Source: Myrica gale
Taxonomy: Eukaryota; Streptophyta; Magnoliopsida; Fagales; Myricaceae
Length of the DNA: 64,000 nt
Assembly: GCA_963930655.1 (NCBI GenBank)
Contig: OZ005607.1
Coordinates: 9,378,874-9,442,873 of the forward strand
Direction of reading: 5' to 3'
Shown here: positions 21,500 to 33,350 of the stretch, in pieces
How the letters are laid out: each line of letters starts with the position of its first letter
Numbering within the stretch: the first letter of the stretch is position 1
The notes under the pieces: generated by a model
The model's database searches: none
What the model saw: the letters and a program-made list of their open reading frames with translations, nothing else
What the model was told of the DNA's origin: nothing
Translations under genes and position numbers: made by a program

Positions 21500-23352
21500 T
21501 CCTCGTGCATGTCCAGTCTATTGTCTCTAACACATTCGCCCTGTCCAGCTGGTTAACTTTGCTTCTGATCGTACGTACGTGGATGTCAGCAATAATATTA
21601 TTCTTACTGCCCCAAAGTACCCATTCACGAAACTTTTAACTTCTGGACGCACGGCTCATCATGTCGCAAAGGGGCAGGTGACTGTGGCTCAGATATTGTC
21701 AAAGTTGTCACCTTTAGTTGTATAGAAAATGGAAACTCTACACAGAGATCAGGGACTAATTAAGTAGGCAGATCGTTAACATCACTGCCAAAAAAAAATC
21801 ACAGTTTGGCCAAAATAGCTCGACGCGGCGGCCTACGTCCAAATACTCCATGCCAAGGGACATTAATTGTCGTCGTACGCGGACTAAAATTAGACAGTAT
21901 CGATATGAGAACGAATTAATTAAGCTCCACCAATCTGCATCGAATTCGGTGCTATATACAGTGGAGCTGGATCTAGGGGTGGCGTGGAGGGTGGTGGTTT
22001 GGTTCACGAGGCGGCGCTGAAAGGCCGTTTCGGCATCTCGATTATGCGCAACAAAAATACATGTATAACTACTCCTATAATAGTTTAGCATCATATATAT
22101 AGTCATTAGTCAGCGCATGCATACCCTTTATCACTGGCTGCGGCGGTGCGGCCTGCTGCCTGCTGCCTGGAGCGTCTGCCTCACCAGCTTCGTCTGACTA
22201 GATAAGGACTCGTGCATGCACCCTCTAGGACAATATATGTATTATATAGTTCATCCATACGCTATATCACTACAAAAAGCTTTTGGAAAATAGAGAAGGC
22301 TCTACAAGAAAAAAACAATTTTGAACTTCCTAAATTTTTTATCAAACAGGTTAATATGATAATGGTCTCTGTACTGCAAGTTTCTTCTTTTATTACCCTT
22401 GTTTTAAGCAAGATAATCGGACTGCAGTGCAGAATTAACAAATAACTCTAGCTGCCGTCCACTTGTTTTGTCTTTGTTTAATTTATCCCCTTGATTTGTG
22501 GGATAAGTACTGTGCAAAGGAATAACTTTTTTTGATCATTTGGAAATTTAATTTTTTTATTGAAAAAACTCTGAATATGATTTTAATGACAAAAAATATA
22601 TGATTCTTTTGTAGTTAAGGTCAAAAGATTGTATGAAACAAGTGATTACTGCACTTCATATAAAAATGATCGTGAGATATGCAAACTCTTCTGCCTTTTT
22701 TTGTTGAGTGTTAACGCAGATCTATCAAGATGGAATTTGGAATGGTCGGAGCCCGTTGGTAATATATTTTTGGTTTTAGTAGGCGCTGTAGAAAAACCCA
22801 GAGAAAAAGCCAGATGTGGCAAACTCCATTAATGGCCACGACCCCAGCCCTCCCCTGCCCCCCAGAGTCACCTGAAGATCAAAGACGTTTCCAATTCATG
22901 CAATTTCATCCGTCCCTGCGCCTAATCTGTTTCCACTTTCCAATTCAATTCCCAAAGCCTAGCCCTTACCTACACATTACAAACCCCAACCGGCTGTCTT
23001 TTCTCCTGAGACATTTGTACCCTTCCTTTCCTTCAATGGCGTAACCTACGTTACATTCTGTCTCTGTCATTCCCGAGACATCAACATTAAGGAACAACTA
23101 GCTATCATAGAACAAAGCGAAAAAGAGGAAAAAAGTTGTGGGCAGCGTGGTCTTTTGGGTATCATACACTGCTTTACATTTGCTCATAAAGACGACGAAA
23201 CCTATAAGCCTCCCTCTCAGCCGCTACACGCCATGTTTTCAGAGATGTTCAGCACCAAAAACAATACGCATGTCAATCTCCCCGCCTCCCCCCCTCCCCC
23301 CTCCCTCTCTCTCTCTCTCTCTCTGTCCTTCTTTGTTTGACCATCGTTCTTC
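21500..23352. other. Spacer leading into the WOX gene promoter
   Basis: I recognise no gene. The last few hundred bases form the upstream region of the plus-strand homeobox gene and include a C-rich then CT tract at about 23282-23325. The small open frames here have no motif. Confidence 0.4.
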
Positions 23353-23355
23353 CTC

Positions 23356-23364
23356 TATATAATA
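23356..23364 (+). promoter_or_regulatory. Probable TATA box of the WOX gene
   Basis: TATATAATA lies about 100 bases upstream of the ATG at 23461, just after a CT-rich tract. The spacing fits a short 5' untranslated leader. It was assigned by position and sequence only. Confidence 0.5.
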
Positions 23365-23460
23365 CAAGCACAAAGCCATGCAAAAAGTATGTCACACCGA
23401 GAATCTCAATCTCTTTCATCCTGAACACAACAGACGAATCAGAAATATTCAGGAAAAATC

Positions 23461-24413
23461 ATGGACGATGATAAGGGCGAAATTAGTGGTGCGGCTGGCG
23501 CTCCAGTGAGTTCACGCTGGAACCCGACAAAGGAGCAGATAAGCATGCTCGAGAGTTTGTATAAGCAAGGGATAAGGACTCCGAATGCCGAGCAAATACA
23601 GCAGATCACGAGCAGGTTAAAGGCTTACGGTCACATTGAGGGGAAAAATGTGTTCTATTGGTTTCAAAATCACAAGGCACGCATAAGGCAGAAGCAGAAG
23701 CAAGAGAGCATGGCGTATATCAATCGCCATTTCCAGAGGACGCACCCAGTGTTCCCAGCTACTTGCCCAAATGGTCTGTTACACAGCATCATCATATATT
23801 GGCTTATAAAGTTCATATTTTCTTTTTAAAAGAATCTGATTTTTTGAATCTTGTAGTGAAGTAATTTTTTTTGAAGAGGTTTGTAAATTTTCTGAAGCTT
23901 TTTCTGTTTAAAACAGTAACAAAATTGATGATAACTTTTTTTTTGATAACTTTATGCTCTTTTCATTGTGTACCTGAAGTTTGTACTAAGTGGTTTTCTT
24001 TCCCAGTTTTCTGCGGCCCTTATTACCTGCCTCAATATCACCGTCCCCAGGTTTTTCTGCCTGGTGGAATCAGGAGAAGACCGACGACTACTGAAAACCT
24101 GGAGAAGCCGAGGGCCTATGATGATGATGGCGCACGATACAACGCTGTTAACCAAGGATATGCTCATGATATGAATATGCATATAGGCAACTGTTCTGGG
24201 ACAGTCATCACCAATAGTCAAGAAACGTTGTCTCTTTTTCCTTTGCACCCAACCGGTATATTACAAGGAAAAGAAGGAAAGTCTTCCATTGGTTCGTCTG
24301 CTGAAAACTCGAGAATCAGTAGTCCAGCTTGCATCTCTGAGATGGAAGAAGGTTCTGGTGACCAACTCTTCGATTTTTTCTCAAGGGAAGCTGGTTCCTA
24401 CGAAAGCGACTAA
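23461..24413 (+). CDS. WOX2: WUSCHEL-related homeobox protein, WOX2-type
   Basis: Two exons, 23461-23773 and 24007-24413, joined across G|TT (donor G|GTCTGT, acceptor TTTCCCAG|TT), encode 239 residues. The WUS-type homeodomain spans about residues 18-82: [17 protein letters not shown], then [33 protein letters not shown]. It is followed by [14 protein letters not shown], a continuation typical of the WOX2 branch (other WOX proteins have ERQKxR). The WUS-box [11 protein letters not shown] is near residue 183, and an acidic/aromatic C-terminal patch (LFDFFSRE) precedes the stop. WOX2 proteins are nuclear transcription factors acting in apical patterning of the early embryo. A TATA box and CT-rich leader lie just upstream, and a probable solo LTR starts about 160 bases after the stop. 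Family membership is seen in the sequence; the WOX2 subtype is inferred from the post-homeodomain block. Confidence 0.88.
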
Positions 24414-24574
24414 CAGATTGTCATCTGTGCAATCATAGTGAGATATTGTACTCTAAATAATAACAATTAGGTATGCAGATCAATTAGGTTATGGTGTTTG
24501 GGCTAGCTCCTTAATTTCTTGTTGACGATGAAGGAAATGACAGGGTTATGGATGAGGGTCTGTGATGAATATCT

Positions 24575-25080
24575 TGTAACACCCGGTATAAAATTAGCCC
24601 TTTTTTTTTACCATAAGTAATCATTTATCTAAGTCTCAATATTTCAAAACTAATTATTACAACCTCAATAAAATATTCATAACAAGTCAATGAGGGTTAG
24701 GAAAAATACAATTTTCTCACAATAACTGAAATAAAAAAAACATCATGAGCCATACAAAATTTAAAATACAAGTTTGTAACAAAAATATCTAATCTACGCA
24801 ATATCGAGAAATCATCAATGATTCAGGCCATAAAGACTTCTAAATACCAAAAGAGATCAAATTGGCCCCACAAACCACATAGATATATCAGCACCTCAAG
24901 GCAAATTTTTACATTATGGTCACCAAAACAAATTATAAATATTTCAATTGAGTTTTACAAAATCTCGACAATCTCATTTTATCTAAAATTTAAAAATATA
25001 ATTCAATCACTATCAAAAAATAAAAAATAGAATAGAGCTCTTATCTTTTTATTTAAAATTTAAATTAGTCACTTAATTAA
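24575..25080. mobile_element. Probable solo LTR (Ty3/Gypsy-type start)
   Basis: It starts TGTAACACCCGGTATAAAA, the common start of plant Ty3/Gypsy LTRs. It is flanked by TATCT (24570-24574 and 25081-25085; the match extends to AATATCT). The right end does not show a canonical CA, so the boundary is provisional. There is no internal coding region. It lies in the 3' flank of the WOX gene and could shorten or replace its 3' untranslated region. Confidence 0.5.
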
Positions 25081-25085
25081 TATCT

Positions 25086-27298
25086 TTTTCGGTACTGGTA
25101 TTACATATATTGTCACGAGTTTTTTTTTTTTGTCTCTTTCGACAGGGCTGGCCGGCTGGGGATTGTTGGATGAAGGAAAAAGAAAGCTTTTACGTTTCCT
25201 TCGATCCAGAAGTTTTCTGCTTGGCTGCTGAGTCTTCTCACTTTTGTACAGAAGATAACGAATTTTACCAAACCCTACATGACAATGTGTCTCACATGCA
25301 CCGTGCCACTAGGCTTTCATGCATAAGGTTTTCGGCTTCTGGGTATATGTGGAGCTAGCTAGCTGTAATACTGTAAGCAACATGATGCATGATTGGGTCC
25401 TCTTGGATGTCGTACTGTCTTGGCCCCGTATAGGTTCATATATGTCGCCTATGAACTTTTCTTTCCATATATATGGTTGAGAGGTCTCTTTGTATATATG
25501 AAGCCACGTATCTGCCTTATATTTGTCATGGAAGTCCCGTATCTTCGGTACCGTTTCTTATCTGTCTCAAGTCAAAATGAAATAAGTCTCTAAACTTTAA
25601 AATTGATACCTAAAATTTAAAATTCTTCATATTTAAAGAGTCGCAGAAGAACAAAAAAGTCTTAATAGATTTTAAATCTCAGGGTAATTTGATGGACTTC
25701 AAAGTTCAGGGACTTATTTGATTTTTGCGAAAACTATGGAGACTAACCTTATATTAATTATCCATAAAAATTATAGGTTCCATATATAATGCAAATATTC
25801 CATCTTTCATACGTTTCAAAGTATTCCTGAGTTTTACTAAGGTTAAGCTAGCTTGGTGCTGATATATAAAATTGGTGAAAGCTAAGAGGTTTCACCATTA
25901 TTTTTGTTAGATTTTGGATATTATATATCATATGTTGTATGGGAAAATTTTATTGACAAAAATTTATTTTGTACCTCCGAAACTATAGGGGCAATAGCAT
26001 GTAGCTGTTCATATTACTATTTTTGGCAATTCAGTCTTCTGATTACTAAAAAGAAAAAGGATTGTATCATGTCTGAATCTATTTGGGATTCGATGTGGTA
26101 GATGAACTAGAACAAACAAAAAATAGAGATTCAAATTGTAAAATGTCAAATGAAAACGTAGCTCGAATTGAGATCTCATTTAAAGAAGAAGATAGCTCGA
26201 ATTAAAATGTCAAATGCCTGAATATATATATATATATATATTGATGATCTGATATGCAAAGAATATAATTGATAATTGTTTGATCGTTTTTCTTCTAGGA
26301 AGAGGCTAAACATAATCAACTTGAATTCAGAACAACTATTTGAAATTTTAGTACAGTGTAGGATCTGGTTGCAGTTAAGACTGGGTATGTTTGTTTGTCG
26401 AAATTTTGATAAATATTTTTAAAATTTTAGGAATCTTTTGAATGTTGAAGTTTATTGGGGTTTGTGAAAAGTTTGAAGTGTATGCGTAAAAATTGAAAAT
26501 TTTGAAATATATTTGTTTTGTTAAAAATTTTGGACAATTATTTTTATTTAAAAAAAAACACACAAAGTTTACATACTTTTTGGGCTCAAAGCCCTTTCAT
26601 TAATTTATCTGAGGCCCACCATGTTGAAACAAAAAAAACCTGTATCTAGATTATTCCTTCTTTTTTTGTTTTTTTTATCTAGAGCATTCGAGACTACCAA
26701 TAATCTTCCCAGGAGGCCTCCTTGGACCCCACCTCTGATCTCTCACCACCGTCAACTACGAATAACGTCGTCAGTCATAAGTGTACTTGTTGATTACTGG
26801 CGTAACGTAACTCCGTCACAACTCCCATCCAAATTAAACGGTCTTGTAAACGGCAAACGTTATCGCCTCTTTCCTCAATCTCTTTGTACACCAGCAGCTT
26901 ATTGGAGAAGAGGATTGCTGGCGAGGGATCTGTGTTTTTTTTTTGGATTCTAAGCCAATCTTGAAAGGTAATCTTCCCAGATCCCTTATTTTCGTACCCA
27001 CTTTTTCTCTGTTCTTATCTCTTGCAATCTCTTGCTCTAGATACATACAACTAGGGTTACCCATTCACTTGTGTTTGGGTTTCTTCGGATCGGAATTTTC
27101 CTTGTAGTCATCAAGAAAATTGTGAGTTATTCATTGTGAAGGATTGGCGTTTTTTGGAGGCGGTTAGGGGTCCGAGAGGATTTTGTTTATGGGTGTGCTA
27201 TGAGTTGCTTTTGTTTGCTTCCGAGGGATTGAAAAAATTTGGGTTCTTTTTGTTTTCTAATCTAACAAAAGATACCCCTTGAGGGGATACGGGTAAAT
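25086..27298. other. Spacer and 5' leader of the HSP20-like gene
   Basis: No protein is recognised. There is a TA microsatellite at 26222-26241 and a TGTTTGTTT-family relic at about 26385-26530. The segment 26690-27298 is probably promoter and 5' untranslated region of the next gene. A donor-like AAAG|GTAATC near 26966 may mark a leader intron. Confidence 0.4.
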
Positions 27299-28798
27299 AT
27301 GGGAGAGGATTTGCTTACAAGCCTATCTATTGAGAATCACCACCCGTCCACACTATTGTCCATGGATTCAAGTGCTATCTCTCCTGAAGACTTGGAACTA
27401 GAGATGAAGCGGTCTGTAGTCCTTCCTCGACCGCCTGATATTAATCTTCCACTCTCTGCGGAGCGTAGTCCGCCTTTGCAACACGACACTTTTGATATGC
27501 TGGATGTGGGGCTTGGTACTCAAATTCACGAGTCCGATACTTTCCTTAATCTGCCCAAGACGGGGAGAAAATGTGCTAAGAGGCTGGACAGCATGTGGGG
27601 TGCTTGGTTTTTCTTCAGTTATTATTTTAAGCCGGTGTTGAATGAGAAATCAAAGTCCAATATAGTGCGGGGTAGTAATGGAGGTTCTGGGTTTGATAAG
27701 ACGGATCTTGAGCTTGACGTGTTCTTGGTTCAGCATGATATGGAGAACATGTATATGTGGGTATTTAAGGAAAGGCCTGAGAATGCATTGGGTAAGATGC
27801 AGTTGAGGAGCTACATGAATGGGCACTCTCGCCAGGCTGAGCGTCCATTTCCATTCAGTGTTGAGAAGGGATTCGTTCGGTCTCATAGAATGCAGCGAAA
27901 GCATTACAGGGGCCTTTCGAATCCACAGTGCGTGCATGGTATAGAGGTTGTTCCATGTCCTAACCTCAAGGGTCTTGATGAGGAAGAACAGAAAAGGTGG
28001 ATGGAACTTACAGGGAGGGATTTGAATTTCGTAGTCCTACCTGAAGCAAGTGAATTTGGTTCATGGCGGAATCTTCCCAACACCGAATTCGAGCTTGAGA
28101 GAGCCCTTCCTCCGTTGAAGACCAATTCAAATACCCATTCGAAAAAATTGCTCAATGGTTCTAGTTTGAATCTGTCAACTCGCGCAGCACACTATACCAA
28201 TGGAAGTGGGATGGATCTTTCACCTGCTTGCAACAAGAGGAAGAAAGATTTGTTTCTTCATGGTAATGATGAAGAATGCTTTTTGCTTTTGAATCAACAA
28301 AATGATAGAGTTTTAGATACAGAAATTCAACCGAATGAACCACCCTGGTTAAACGAATTTAGCGGGGTAATGAGGAATGTATATGGACCTGTCACGGCTG
28401 CAAAAACTATCTACGAGGATGAACAAGGATACTTGATAATCATCAGCTTGCCTCTAGCTGACCTTAAAAGGGTGAAAGTTACTTGGTGGAATAATCTCAC
28501 GCATGGTGTAGTAAAGATATCATCTGTCAGCACAGCCTGCATGCCTTTTATCAAGAGAAATGACAGAACATTCAAGCTCACTGATCCATCTCCTGAGCAC
28601 TGCCCTCCTGGGGAGTTTGTAAGGGAAATCCCTCTACCCACCAGGATCCCAGATGATGCCAAGCTTGAAGCATATGGTGATGAGACGGGAACTGGTCTTG
28701 AGATCATGGTGCCAAAACATCGAGTGGGACCAGAAGAACATGAAGTTCGGGTTTGCCTTCGTCCTCATCTTGGAGCAAATGAGCTTTTATTGTCTTGA
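27299..28798 (+). CDS. HSP20-like (alpha-crystallin fold) domain protein, plant-specific 500-aa family
   Basis: One uninterrupted exon encodes 499 residues. The N-terminus carries a conserved-looking block, DLELEMKRSVVLPRPPDINL (about residues 32-51). The middle has aromatic and charged segments (WGAWFFFSYYFKP; MENMYMWVFKERPENALGKMQL). The C-terminal third (about 355-480) reads as a beta-rich HSP20/p23-like domain: VYGPVTAAKTIYEDEQGYLI, LPLADLKRVKVTWWNN, GVVKISS, FVREIPLPTRIPDDAKLEAY, and GTGLEIMVPK. This final part has the usual A-x-x-x-x-G-x-L-x-I/V-x-x-PK form of small heat-shock domains. The architecture and length match an Arabidopsis family annotated as HSP20-like chaperone superfamily (about 500 residues). 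The biochemical role is not established from sequence. The proximity to HSP70 genes may be coincidence. Confidence 0.82.
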   Translation: MGEDLLTSLSIENHHPSTLLSMDSSAISPEDLELEMKRSVVLPRPPDINLPLSAERSPPLQHDTFDMLDVGLGTQIHESDTFLNLPKTGRKCAKRLDSMWGAWFFFSYYFKPVLNEKSKSNIVRGSNGGSGFDKTDLELDVFLVQHDMENMYMWVFKERPENALGKMQLRSYMNGHSRQAERPFPFSVEKGFVRSHRMQRKHYRGLSNPQCVHGIEVVPCPNLKGLDEEEQKRWMELTGRDLNFVVLPEASEFGSWRNLPNTEFELERALPPLKTNSNTHSKKLLNGSSLNLSTRAAHYTNGSGMDLSPACNKRKKDLFLHGNDEECFLLLNQQNDRVLDTEIQPNEPPWLNEFSGVMRNVYGPVTAAKTIYEDEQGYLIIISLPLADLKRVKVTWWNNLTHGVVKISSVSTACMPFIKRNDRTFKLTDPSPEHCPPGEFVREIPLPTRIPDDAKLEAYGDETGTGLEIMVPKHRVGPEEHEVRVCLRPHLGANELLLS

Positions 28799-30041
28799 AT
28801 GAAACACTTATTGGAAAAACGTAAGGGTAGTTGTCATGGTCATTCTCCATTAGTTTGTATCAAAGGAAAAAAAAAACAAAGAAGAAAAAGAGAAAATTTT
28901 CAATATATGAGATACAATTAAATCTGTTACTGATTTTTGTTTTCCTACTCTAAACTGATTATTCTGGTTTTCTGTTCTTGTGCATTTATATAGCTTTGGT
29001 CTGGAACTGTGGTAAGAGGATCCTGCAACCTCATTGCTCGCCTGCTCGATATCTTCTAGATTGCAGATTCAAGTTGGATACTAGACTACCCCTGGTATTC
29101 TAGATTTTGGAAATCTTGGTGTATTATGTCTGGCGAATGTTTTTGTTTCAATTTTGATGATGCTCAAGTAGAAACATGTGAGATATTATGTATAACATCA
29201 AAAGCAAATTGTTCTATGCACTCGTTATAGCTGTGAAGTGCCTTAGAATAGGAGATTCTCTGTTTCTCTTATGAGGTTTCCAAGTGCCTCTTTCTAGGAC
29301 TACTTTAGATTTGAAGCATTAATGCTTGATTTCTTCATGTTAGGGATGATGGTACACAACTTCACCTGCTGCATCCTGATCCTTATACTGTGCCCTAGAA
29401 TGGAAGATTCTCTGTTTCTCTAGGGAATTTGCAATGTTAGCCATTTTAATAGGTCCATCATTCGCTGGTGTCCCTGTGGCAGGTTAAAATTCTGCACTGT
29501 TGTTGGACTAACTTTTATTAAACACTTGCTCTATCTTTTTTTTTTCTAGATCTATCTTTCAAAGTTTTATTAAGCACTGGGAGTCTGGGTCTATCTTGAT
29601 TCTTGAGTACGAACTGGGTCTGAGAGAGTTTGGGTCAACGGTCAACCAAATTGGCTTAACAAGTTTAGTTTTAGCTGAATGGTGTCAACAAGATTGCCGT
29701 TTTTATTGGGCTCTTAAGTTCCATGAATTGTAATTGTCTGGAGAAATTTCAGTGTTGGATCAAAATCAGAAAATATGAACTAGGAAAGGAAAACCTAAAG
29801 CTGGCAATGGAGTCAGAATGCCAAAGGCAGCAAAACAACAGACGAGACAGGAAGATCGAAAGGAACTTCTCTATTAAAGGTTCAAATGAAAAAACAAAGA
29901 ACTTCTCTATTAAAGGTTCAAATGAAAAAACAAAGCACGACATAAAGATTTTAAAACCATACAAACAGACCATAAAAGCGGAATAAAAACCGTCTTTCAC
30001 ACTGGGGAACCCTAAAAACACTTGCGAGACTAACTAAATAT
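28799..30041. other. 3' flanks of the HSP20-like gene and HSC70 gene
   Basis: The convergent intergenic space between the plus-strand HSP20-like gene and the minus-strand HSC70 gene presumably holds both 3' untranslated regions. A 36-bp tandem duplication lies at about 29862-29936 (unit AACTTCTCTATTAAAGG...). No further gene was recognised. Confidence 0.5.
29862..29936. repeat. 36-bp tandem duplication
   Basis: Two identical adjacent copies of a unit begin AACTTCTCTATTAAAGG and end GAAAAAACAAAG. They lie in the 3' flank of the HSC70 gene. Confidence 0.85.
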
Positions 30042-30660
30042 TTAATCAACTTCCTCGATCTTGGGACCAGCGCCAGTTCCACTGCCAGTCGCAGGACCAT
30101 CCTCATCCATGGCTCCACCCATGTCACCGCCAGCACCTTGGTACATCTTGGCTATGATCGGGTTGCAAAGGCTCTCCAGCTCCTTCATCTTGTCCTCAAA
30201 TTCATCCGCCTCAGCCAGCTGGTTCGCATCAAGCCACTGGACCGCCTGGTCAATAGCATCTTCGATCTTCTTCTTGTCCGCAGCTGGGAGCTTCGCAGCA
30301 ATCTTTTCATCTTTGATGGTGTTCCTCATGTTGTAGGCGTAGTTTTCCAGGCCATTCTTTGCCTCGACCTTTTTCTTATGCTCCTCGTCCTCTGACTTGT
30401 ACTTCTCTGCCTCCTGGACCATTTTCTCAATCTCTTCCTTGGACAACCTGCCCTTGTCATTGGTGATTGTAATCTTGTTCTTCTGTCCTGTAGTTTTGTC
30501 CTCAGCGGATACATTCAAAATGCCATTGGCATCGATGTCAAAGCACACAGTGATTTGAGGGACTCCCCTGGGAGCTGGAGGAATGCCAGAGAGCTCGAAC
30601 TTGCCCAACAGGTTGTTGTCACGGGTTCTGCTTCGTTCACCCTCGTACACCTGAATGAGC

Positions 30661-30692
<32 letters not shown>

Positions 30693-32714
30693 CACCTGCT
30701 CCTTCTTAGTGGGAATTGTTGTGTTCCTTGGGATCAAAACAGTCATCACACCTCCAGCGGTCTCCAACCCAAGGGAAAGAGGAGTGACATCCAGCAACAA
30801 GAGGTCCTGCACCTTCTCATTACCCTCACCACTAAGAATTGCTGCCTGAACAGCAGCACCATAGGCAACAGCCTCATCAGGGTTAATGCTCTTGCAGAGC
30901 TCCTTCCCATTGAAGAAGTCCTGCAACAATTGCTGAACCTTGGGGATCCTAGTTGACCCGCCAACTAGAACCACATCATGGACCGCGCTCTTGTCCATCT
31001 TGGCGTCTCTCAAACACTTCTCCACTGGCTCCATGCACTTCCTGAATAAATCCATATTCAGCTCCTCAAATCTGGCTCGGGTAATAGTTGAGTAGAAGTC
31101 AATCCCCTCGTACAGAGAATCAATTTCAATTGTGGTTTGAGCAGTAGACGAGAGAGTCCTCTTAGCCCTCTCACAAGCAGTCCTCAACCTCCTTAGAGCC
31201 CTGGGGTTCCCACTGATATCCTTCTTGTGCTTCCTCTTGAATTCCTGAACGAAATGGTTCACCATTCTGTTATCAAAATCTTCACCACCCAAGTGGGTAT
31301 CACCAGCTGTAGCTTTCACTTCGAAGATACCCTCTTCAATGGTGAGCAGAGAGACATCGAACGTCCCACCGCCCAGGTCAAAGATGAGCACATTCTTCTC
31401 CCCAACACTGGTTGCCTTCTTGTCAAGCCCGTATGCGATGGCAGCAGCAGTTGGCTCGTTGATAATGCGCATCACATTGAGTCCAGAAATGACACCAGCG
31501 TCCTTTGTAGCTTGACGCTGCGAGTCATTGAAGTATGCCGGAACGGTGACAACAGCATTCTTGATGGTTGTACCGAGGTAGGCCTCAGCAATCTCCTTCA
31601 TCTTGTTAAGAACCATAGAAGAAATTTCTTCGGCAGAAAATTGCTTTTCTTCTCCCTTGTAATTGACCACGATCATAGGCTTATCCCCAGGACCAGCAAT
31701 CACCTTGAAGGGCCATAATTTCATGTCGCCTTGAACCGAGGGATCGCTGAATCGCCTACCAATCAAACGCTTGGCATCTGGATATCAGAAAGGAATAACC
31801 TCATTTAGAAATATTATCAAAGTTATCGCCGGAGACAATTTCAATACAAGCAAAATTAGACACACCAATCATGAACAATCCCTGACAGATTTATCACAAC
31901 ACAACAGAAGAAGAATGAACAAATGTCTTATTCAATTATTTGAGCTTTAAATGAATCCAAATAAACCGTAATTTCGATTGAACAAATCTCCAGATTCTCT
32001 CCAAACTGAAGATCCTTCGACGACTAGGAAAGAAATTCTCTTCATAAAGACAAAGATAGGCCAGAAATCCTGCTGATGTTAACAGAGGCGTAAACTACTA
32101 TGAACGCAACAAATCAAACACCCAAGGTTTTTTTTTTTTCCATTTGCACATCGAAAATATGTTACCGGAAAAATAAGTTTCCGCCGAAACAGAACCGTTT
32201 AGAACTAGATTTTACACTCCTCAATTAAGCGACCAATAATTTATTTATTTTGCTTTTGCCATCTACTGGGAAGGTCGGTGGACATCTAATCACAACAACT
32301 CATGCTCCGGCACCTAGATATACCTCTATTCACAAGAAAAAAGAGAGACAGAATTCTGACACATTTCTTATTCAAACTAAATGAGTGAAAGCATAATTCC
32401 GAAACCTATAAAAGCATCATACACAACAGAGAAACAGGAGCAGAAACTACATTAATCCGAACTTTGTCCACTGAAAGGAATCATGACAGAACGAATAACT
32501 CACCGAAGACAGTGTTGGTAGGATTCATGGCGACCTGGTTCTTGGCCGCATCACCGACCAAACGCTCGGTGTCAGTGAAAGCCACGTAAGATGGTGTAGT
32601 CCTGTTACCCTGGTCATTGGCTATGATCTCCACGCGATCATGTTGCCAAACTCCCACACACGAGTACGTCGTTCCCAAATCGATCCCAATCGCCGGACCC
32701 TCACCCTTGGCCAT
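30042..32714 (-). CDS. HSP70: Cytosolic HSP70 (HSC70-type chaperone)
   Basis: Exon 1, 32714-32504, and exon 2, 31777-30042, encode 648 residues. The donor is TTCG|GTGAGT, the acceptor ATCCAG|ATGCC, and the intron (phase 1, 726 bp) splits an Asp codon at the position conserved in plant cytosolic HSP70 genes. All three family signatures are intact: GIDLGTTYS near residue 10, [14 protein letters not shown] near 200, and [14 protein letters not shown] near 335. The interdomain linker [13 protein letters not shown], the substrate-binding beta-sandwich and one helical lid ([16 protein letters not shown] onward) follow. The C-terminus is IEEVD, the docking tail for TPR co-chaperones such as HOP and CHIP. 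It is an ATP-dependent protein-folding chaperone of cytosol and nucleus. A TATA box and heat-shock elements lie upstream. I see no sign of decay. Confidence 0.97.
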
Positions 32715-32847
32715 GACTAAATCAGAAAAGAAAATTCACAGAAAGCTATGGAAAACAACGAGAAATACGAGAACTTTTGAGAGCGAAAGATCAGAGAGAC
32801 TCTATCGCTAGTTTTTGCTGTACTGAGGAGAAAGCAGGAAAGGGCTA

Positions 32848-32884
32848 GTTTATAAAAAGAAGAATTTAATTTCTGGAAGGTTCT
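32848..32884 (-). promoter_or_regulatory. HSC70 promoter: TATA box and heat-shock element
   Basis: On the minus strand TATAAAC lies at 32854-32848, about 135 bases upstream of the ATG. Immediately upstream, 32871-32884 reads TTCTGGAAGGTTCT, a three-unit nTTCnnGAAnnTTCn heat-shock element. A further GAATTTTC half-element pair lies at 32933-32940 and an imperfect TTCGAGAGTTTTC near 33003-33015. These are the known binding sites of heat-shock factors, so heat induction is the expected mode of regulation. Confidence 0.75.
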
Positions 32885-33350
32885 GATCGTGACCTGTGAA
32901 CCGTCAGATCAAGATTTTTCAACGGCACGAGAGAATTTTCGAGATCTTTATTGGAGGAACTCTCCCGCTTTTCTTTGGTCTATCTTTAACTCTCTAGGCG
33001 GTTCGAGAGTTTTCTGATTTGTTCCCTTAAGCGACACGCCGTGGACACGATGAAAAATCATGGCCGTTGAAACTACGTGACCGACGCGGGCCTTTTATCT
33101 TTTCTTGCTTAGGAGAAGCACCAATAAGTCACCTTTTCAACTTTTCACACTTATTTACGGTCCAGCCCCTGCCTACACAACAAAGCTAATTTGCATTTTG
33201 CCCCTATCTCTTCCTCAACTATTAGTTATTTACAAGTTCGCCGACATTGATTTTTCTTTTTCTTTTTTAATATTTGGATGAATTGGGGTTATCTTACATA
33301 ATAAGCTGTGAAAGAAAGGTAGAAGGGGGTTAAGATTCAAGCTAAATTTC

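Noticed and set aside
25110..25593. Open frames downstream of the WOX gene
   Set aside because: I considered a third WOX exon, but the WUS-box and C-terminal patch are already complete in exon 2 and the stop follows them. No homology was recognised.
30061..30956. Plus-strand open frames opposite the HSC70 gene
   Set aside because: They are antisense shadows of strongly biased HSP70 codons, with no motif of their own. The same holds at 31227-31718, 34141-34923 and 50023-51667.
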